IMG/VR virus record: IMGVR_UViG_3300031696_000001
Location: 1-62,169 of that record
DNA length: 62,169 bases
From: a virus
Direction: 5' to 3' (one strand)
Shown piece by piece: positions 60,501 through 62,169 of the stretch (the first letter of the stretch is position 1; the number at the start of each line of letters is the position of its first letter). The notes under the pieces are model-generated. The model ran no database searches. It saw only the letters and a program-made list of their open reading frames with translations, and was not told the DNA's origin. The translations under genes and the position numbers were made by a program.

Positions 60501-60885
60501 GTACACTATAGTTCCTAAGAAAGCTAAGGAAGATTTTAGAGGTACAGGTATTGGCGATATTCTTCTTAGACTTACAGGGTCATTTGGTCCTGCTTTAAAG
60601 ACACTTGATTTAATAACTAAAAAATATACAGAGAGTGTTAAAAAAACACCAGCTGCTCGAATGAGACAGGTTAAAGAGATAACTCAAAGAATACCATTAG
60701 AGGTATTTGGTCACTTAGGATTAATTCCTCTATATAAAGACATTAGAAAAGTAGTTATGAAAAAACTTTATAAAGATCTCAGAAACTCAGATAAAAAAGT
60801 TTCTAAAAAATCTAAATCTAAATCTAAATCAAAAACATATGATAGTGATATGTTTGATGATTCATCTGGAATGTTTGATGATTAA
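51502..60885 (+). CDS. giant polyvalent ejection protein with zincin protease motif (3127 aa)
   Basis: A 3127-residue protein, 15 percent of the window. Residues 1-60 (LYNVLKRDGFITKSFDEFVD, then YQDKIFNVVSREDLFTG) are a typical start for internal virion proteins of Bacteroidota phages. A hydrophobic Gly/Ala stretch follows (about 250-300). HEIFH at 967-971 is a zinc-protease motif. Around 1565-1740 lies a polyvalent-type ART-like region (EWVQVGFNPYRQASFYNKAD, VGPLVMAKGVKYG). Around 1795-1850 lies a GNAT-like stretch (DQGKGLAPDMYREIANILAL). The C-terminal LPD38-like part (2850-3000) is hydrophobic, and the end is an SK repeat. It would be injected with the DNA. Confidence 0.82.
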   Translation: MDNLEKLYNVLKRDGFITKSFDEFVDQATQDSDYQDKIFNVVSREDLFTGSPDEFSKKYFSELATSPVEEVKKKDDSQPTGEEEVMVSDTEVVDERGSSEPSVQINSEEEIVDPETLGEIEQIQEVPNRFGADTPKEEMFLHDDEIAIGVQPGEEDTTIEEIFGKNEFTDFFGDMWRAGAQGQAQGGTVDESLELLMKGGNASQNDIEEFLISYQAMQRAGVSDEMNAFNKIYQKDGGGILGFIKGVAANPTVVPQLFISSVSAMVNPTVLAAATAGAVAGSVIPGAGTIAGGMFAAGTTLETALTFGELLEEALDGEPMTNANIRSVLEDAEKMSSIRMKALGRGLAIGAIDGLTGGLATKLTTSVAKATSKAGKTVSRLTAATAGGTLEAVGGSTGEVVGRLVAGQEMDVAEILFEGVAGTATAPITVGAGLLNAARKPPVYEMNKGPATRADIIELLESDDTDAILDAEVSVENDPELSKQVEAAKKKILDKKVLNRDLKDAGITDQNAIDEMTALEEEAEALKGNNTRAGKRRLAEINQRIDDILDTAAVEQEVEVTIEDKVTTESERLAALEETLEGKDLEVLQLMRDKNKSQDMIDNHIKNKAKNTGKGNQLSTKFKAEDTLLNPEGKSFAELVSAYSLIFEGKNLPVKTIQDILADTPDLRDLNLGNTNRFYPLQQAILNFESYQNKKNNQKTKQDAIQEVSVEEQEVEIQKERDDYEKKYFTLDEENQKNKDKGETYSYSAENLNEGFTLEEAQEAKRVMEAKHDNLLKTKTEQNAIQESSTESVDVQEPTESSTEVGDGNTQRNATQESIESEADTETQSQEEVETVTENSDGTLSIPNPKTGKVAKLKGKKIGETSNLYISDMISENIDPSYEGNTEAKTKQENYITKIAIKAAKSIAKLLPNTNIILHSTEASYNKGAGQVSQIYTRKKGSRGVFKPTTNDIHINMTHANAKTIAHEIFHALLYNKFKSDERIGIVTYKMVESIKKKITDPKLKKQLQKFSDNYTETPQFQDEEYLAELIGTLADNYKSLKRPEKTIVQKWLNKLKNIMGMEAEVIDTDADTLDLLATIAENIKEGKEITESDISQLDTFEQGEGGEVGVLNFSDKESKINPAPKVESDSRPFSSLIKNKDISDFDGQNFVTNMYDFTTAGIVDIGNGITLQLEGGKSYVPLMMSRKGLKIGDVSNLAAFNTKSQAEGFIRNSQEGNAKLFMPHSGTLEGSWQFQQSIFEQIIKVILDNKIVTNKELISSLSKGLVNKKGKEIKEWRIFKENYKKATGKDINNLDSFVKDPLQLVKLLDIENNYSPDLRKRFNSLVISIKKFKDATGVTSKTDFALKIMDPLNEGIEAFDLMSVIEFDNTTFEISKPKKGDVDYHPSFAWTIKAKIKGIYQPTNFQKSYDITDSYVKYNQEGPSKSTRDNKLEREYGLALKGKKINDKGKVVKRSKSEIGGEFYEGTYPEFQEYKFQVSNVASSAGSIPKVAKVNNTTDKAQKLTTEEVYSEIGMTTDEVKAWKKDNNKSIKMPHPKAALEAANSYSNGDITLNEYNEIIQKEMPITPYTKVPKPATIKDVVLALQPNKVQKGIIGLTTEIKDGEKVSSRLDIPSYQSHGIYVDTIHGPKGKGVLGYGQTAVLKNVEFTSNAKKALGVAKGTQSKSPFAVMDGSYVNESTESATKRAQEALNSNEWVQVGFNPYRQASFYNKADSRPVTSAAEIIQVGPLVMAKGVKYGKPLKISPDGNERFQLVDDYSVKETGQGEFTLMKGIRRAGEMSIAELQSDKPSVSQVYIKKFDQGKGLAPDMYREIANILALKGKILTSSKFTNNASQGVWKRLVKDGDAIVIGSRIDAEGKKRDLYSMLPTDPLLEGVSNEREQKTTPDSIEGYNRMIKEVENIISKSEKRGVKFNDISKNVINYIQGSKVYEIATDIQREDIIRDVRAKFGIKEKAAPSVKNVIGKAMSVLFGETKEIKKFTVTEKQLLIQRLKQLNEGAKTAKKSFMKASKELADGVSEMVSIGKISTKQAAAVIKRFSKVNMFNEASIERFVDYMAKVFANAEYAEQIAFARKKVKQANKNIRTKLGIATDLINPLQRLFSIDPTLIPDSVFKKYLSLVEVFGERATVLTLEQKQETLKEVQDVLDKINEEQSQAEEMALIFADYKNKVFNDDGKLNYAETIKAMLEDGKIDEDSAAIMRKYKSDILPQIDAVEKTDEQIQEEKDEVIEEFNNIIMDVSNLPSQDERNLARRLNKLIDTVALDKLNLTQLKNLLKVIDNINNGYLPHYSQLLVEQMNSINDSEKLTDAIGNAKPLLISKFIAKIKTLLTKKKDAYLEMIRRNPLYNIDQLFGNWKGKEIFDSLFSKVAEGVATYNSEYNKIQKKIEKSINDVSKSFKGNPAKTLESSFKQMAYMIQLEFQSNPDSKQVNPASEYMKKTIKAIRDGKSALYTENDAQVLEKILKDFSDKDGNISLEKLDKSFNNAEKNSIKTVREINQSLLPVAEYTSAIIRGDKINPLTNYIHLPVMNESKPIDVTADVVRSFGESLNPSTKAKSLIERTGKVSPINFNIYSSVQKGSKMVLMDRHLTEPIRTARRTLNRTESTLETENGGTIPVEQRKVFNAIKAAFLESSDNLLQNTFTETTIADDVVNYISKQGYRSVLAGTPRFMAELTSNIGFALMINPKAFKTGINNRGFILSAEAPSVMQNVGSKQTGRIFSGDTLSGKMIDTNILNQSAGTENGRTRGIIANKIQQIYNLSLKKYINFVELTADALISTPDKLVMRPIWFGDFANVFKAEAGVEVDFNKIAANDEAYMKEYSEAIQKAKDAADETSVKTGATDNPFMNVLKGKSKPNQTAFLRAFNNFNGFMMNFLLFEYVTARTGLYAAMGNGTITKKQGIATLAAVTTRMITYTLLTQMLGSGLIGLLFGSDEEEEKKSIGKQIGQAISSAFTSLLIGRDFGNAVKSILNQGVEVFNEEYLDFLREGEYDPYKDSIQYTIVPKKAKEDFRGTGIGDILLRLTGSFGPALKTLDLITKKYTESVKKTPAARMRQVKEITQRIPLEVFGHLGLIPLYKDIRKVVMKKLYKDLRNSDKKVSKKSKSKSKSKTYDSDMFDDSSGMFDD

Positions 60886-61303
60886 AAATTATTTTAAATA
60901 TCTATTTAAAATATTAAAGTATTATGATGTGCAACCTTTACTATTATTTTGGTGCGTATCTGATATATTAAACAATCAAGTTCTTTGGACGGACTATAAG
61001 TATTGGTTTGATTTAGGTCAGCCTAATACATATTATTTATATTGTGCTTACTTGGTGGTTAGTTTAGGAGTTTTTTTATCTATGTATTCTATTAAGAGAT
61101 GTAGTTATTTTGTATCGGCTTATCTAATATTAACTTTATTTGCTACTGTTAGATATGTAGTTAGTTTAGTTTCTAATCCTGAATCTACATTTGACTTATC
61201 TGTATTAAGAGCATTAATAATTACATTCTTTTATTTATTAATATGGGTTTGGATATGGGTTAAATTACAAAGAGAAATGTTAGATAGAAAAATGAAAAAA
61301 TAA
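60878..61303 (+). CDS. four-TM membrane protein (141 aa)
   Basis: A 141-residue hydrophobic protein. The ATG at 60878 overlaps the stop of the giant gene (GATGATTAA), which is preferred over one 13 codons earlier. Membrane segments are PLLLFWCVSDIL, YYLYCAYLVVSLGVFLSM, FVSAYLILTLFATVRYVVSL and LIITFFYLLIWVWIWVKL. The end is basic (REMLDRKMKK). It could be a holin or a superinfection-exclusion protein. Confidence 0.65.
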   Translation: MIKNYFKYLFKILKYYDVQPLLLFWCVSDILNNQVLWTDYKYWFDLGQPNTYYLYCAYLVVSLGVFLSMYSIKRCSYFVSAYLILTLFATVRYVVSLVSNPESTFDLSVLRALIITFFYLLIWVWIWVKLQREMLDRKMKK

Positions 61304-61590
61304 TGGATCAAAATTTAATGACAATAATAACATCATTAATTGCCGTACTATTTGGTGGTGGTGCTTGGAAATTTTATGAGTTTATAATAAAGAAAAAGGC
61401 TGGAGATAAAAAAAGCATTAGATCAGAACAGACTATGTATAGGGATGATCTTATTTCAAGAGTAGAAAGATTAGAAAAAGACAAAGATAATTGTAGTGAT
61501 AAGCTAATGGATATAAGCCAGAAACTTGCAGCTTTAACCGTAGAACTTGAATTTATAAAGAAAGAAAATGAAAGACTAAAATATAAATAA
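61303..61590 (+). CDS. membrane-anchored coiled-coil protein, spanin-like candidate (95 aa)
   Basis: A 95-residue protein with one N-terminal membrane segment (LMTIITSLIAVLFGGGAWKF), a basic stretch (KKKAGDKKS) and a long coiled coil (RVERLEKDKDNCSDKLMDIS to the end). The topology is that of an inner-membrane spanin or a holin-like XhlA-type protein. Its start shares a base with the upstream stop. No outer-membrane partner was found. Confidence 0.6.
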   Translation: MDQNLMTIITSLIAVLFGGGAWKFYEFIIKKKAGDKKSIRSEQTMYRDDLISRVERLEKDKDNCSDKLMDISQKLAALTVELEFIKKENERLKYK

Positions 61591-61591
61591 T

Positions 61592-61828
61592 ATGAAAAAC
61601 TTTAACGAAGACTTGTGTATGAGGAATAGTTATGAATTGCTTTTAGGGAAGAAGACAATAGATCAATTAGTTGATAACAATGATAACTTATATTTAATCT
61701 TCAGTCCTGAGTACAAGCTGGTTATAATGGAGGATGATGTATATGATTCTCTTATTGATTACTTTATTTATACTGAGGAGTATGAGAAGTGTGCGGAGAT
61801 ACTGAACCTTAAGAACTCTTTGGTTTAG
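61592..61828 (+). CDS. conserved small acidic protein (78 aa)
   Basis: A 78-residue acidic protein: NLYLIFSPEYKLVIMEDDVY, DSLIDYFIYTEEYEKCAEIL. The pattern is that of a small phage protein of unknown function. It is the last gene of the rightward arm and converges with the leftward gene at 61809-61934, overlapping it by 20 bases. Confidence 0.65.
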   Translation: MKNFNEDLCMRNSYELLLGKKTIDQLVDNNDNLYLIFSPEYKLVIMEDDVYDSLIDYFIYTEEYEKCAEILNLKNSLV

Positions 61829-61934
61829 ATTTTTTATTATATTTTCTTGATATCTTATCTTCTATATATCTTATAAATATAATCATAAAGGCTATAAACA
61901 ATACTAAAAAGGCTATTAAGTTTAGATACATCAT
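61809..61934 (-). CDS. small membrane protein (41 aa)
   Basis: MMYLNLIAFLVLFIAFMIIF, then a basic tail (RYIEDKISRKYNKKSK). It has one membrane span and an ATGA overlap with the upstream 58-residue gene, so the pair is convincing despite its size. It is the last gene in the leftward direction if the early arm wraps round the ends. Confidence 0.6.
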   Translation of the reverse strand: MMYLNLIAFLVLFIAFMIIFIRYIEDKISRKYNKKSKPKSS

Positions 61935-62107
61935 TCTGATAAAAGTCTTAGTAGTTGGCTGCTTGTGTAAATACGGTCCTCCCCGTCATAATTTTCATAG
62001 ATCATAGTAAAATTATCATCCTTCCAAGTCCATAAAGACCTAACATTCTTTTTGATATTATCTTTTAATATCCATTTAATTGTTTTGTATGTTCTTTTTT
62101 CTTCCAT
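61931..62107 (-). CDS. hypothetical protein (58 aa)
   Basis: A 58-residue basic, aromatic protein: MEEKRTYKTIKWILKDNIKK, WTWKDDNFTMIYENYDGEDR, ending YTSSQLLRLLSE. It is leftward, like the early arm at the opposite end of the window, and is coupled by ATGA to the small membrane protein. Function unknown. Confidence 0.6.
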   Translation of the reverse strand: MEEKRTYKTIKWILKDNIKKNVRSLWTWKDDNFTMIYENYDGEDRIYTSSQLLRLLSE

Positions 62108-62169
62108 AGTTTAATATCCAAATTCTTTGCAGCGTTCATCTTGCTCTGTTAATTATATTTCTTTTAGTT
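62108..62169. other. right-end remainder
   Basis: No complete gene. A leftward frame ending at 62111 encodes EQDERCKEFGY but is cut by a stop 12 codons earlier without a start. A second leftward frame is open to the edge and stops at 62136; it is in phase with the open frame at base 1 if the ends join. Confidence 0.35.

Noticed and set aside
62065-62139. 24-residue leftward ORF starting MNAAKNLD
   Set aside because: It overlaps the 58-residue gene in another frame for most of its length; that gene has better coupling and composition.
1-62169. tRNA genes, CRISPR arrays and insertion sequences
   Set aside because: I looked for TPsiC-type GGTTCGAATCC segments, regularly spaced repeats and transposase motifs while reading; none was seen. 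A tRNAscan-SE run would be the proper test.

Overview
The window looks like a nearly complete, possibly complete, genome of a tailed phage, most likely podovirus-like, that infects a Bacteroidota (flavobacterial-type) host. The host call rests on three things visible in the DNA. The sequence is strongly AT-rich. Many intergenic spaces carry the Bacteroidota -7 promoter box TAnnTTTG, usually as TATCTTTG. Start codons are usually preceded by A/T-rich leaders such as taaattaaataaa instead of a Shine-Dalgarno sequence. The virion proteins (terminase, portal, scaffold, capsid, ring/tubular, nozzle and internal proteins) resemble those of crAss-like and Cellulophaga-type podoviruses. I see no integrase, lysogeny repressor cassette, DNA polymerase, RNA polymerase or tRNA.

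Layout. (1) Positions 14162 down to 1 are a leftward early/replication arm. It starts with a run of small acidic proteins of unknown function whose intergenic spaces hold structured RNAs, one of them a textbook type I hammerhead ribozyme. It continues with a DUF3310-like protein, a stand-alone DnaA domain IV protein, a recombination set (Sak3/DUF1071-like annealing protein, RecE-like exonuclease, and a small protein with an SSB-type acidic tip), a VirE-N/primase-helicase, an SNF2-like helicase, a VRR-NUC nuclease and small proteins including an HNH-like one. Two more leftward genes at 62107-61809, and a leftward frame still open at base 1, suggest that this arm wraps around and that the molecule is circular or circularly permuted. 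(2) 14163-14691 is the divergent control region, with promoters, palindromes and two 19-bp direct repeats. (3) 14692-17224 holds a small gene followed by a GroEL/GroES pair. (4) 17663-17190 is a lone leftward winged-helix-like gene, probably a regulator. (5) 17747-20935 holds small basic proteins, a spike-base-like protein, holin candidates and an M15 endolysin. (6) 20942-27498 is a tail-fibre cassette of four genes. (7) 27524-28877 includes a putative 2OG-Fe(II) oxygenase. (8) 28881-60885 is packaging and morphogenesis: putative small terminase, large terminase, portal, scaffold, major capsid protein, ring proteins, a very large nozzle/muzzle protein, receptor-binding-like proteins, a GNAT protein, internal virion proteins and a 3127-residue polyvalent ejection protein. 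(9) 60878-61828 holds membrane and lysis-like small proteins.

How it fits together. The early arm is driven from promoters at about 14203 and 11378 and probably recruits host DNA polymerase through the DnaA-like and primase-helicase proteins. The exonuclease/annealing/SSB-like set would supply recombination-dependent replication and end processing. The chaperonin pair is placed to assist folding of phage proteins. The rightward arm is a series of operons set off by TATCTTTG boxes and hairpin terminators around the highly expressed capsid genes. The most unusual feature is RNA-level processing in the early arm: the hammerhead at 12863-12809, two related long hairpins in equivalent positions (11862-11799 and 13645-13581), and a long G-U-compensated stem ahead of the DnaA-like gene.
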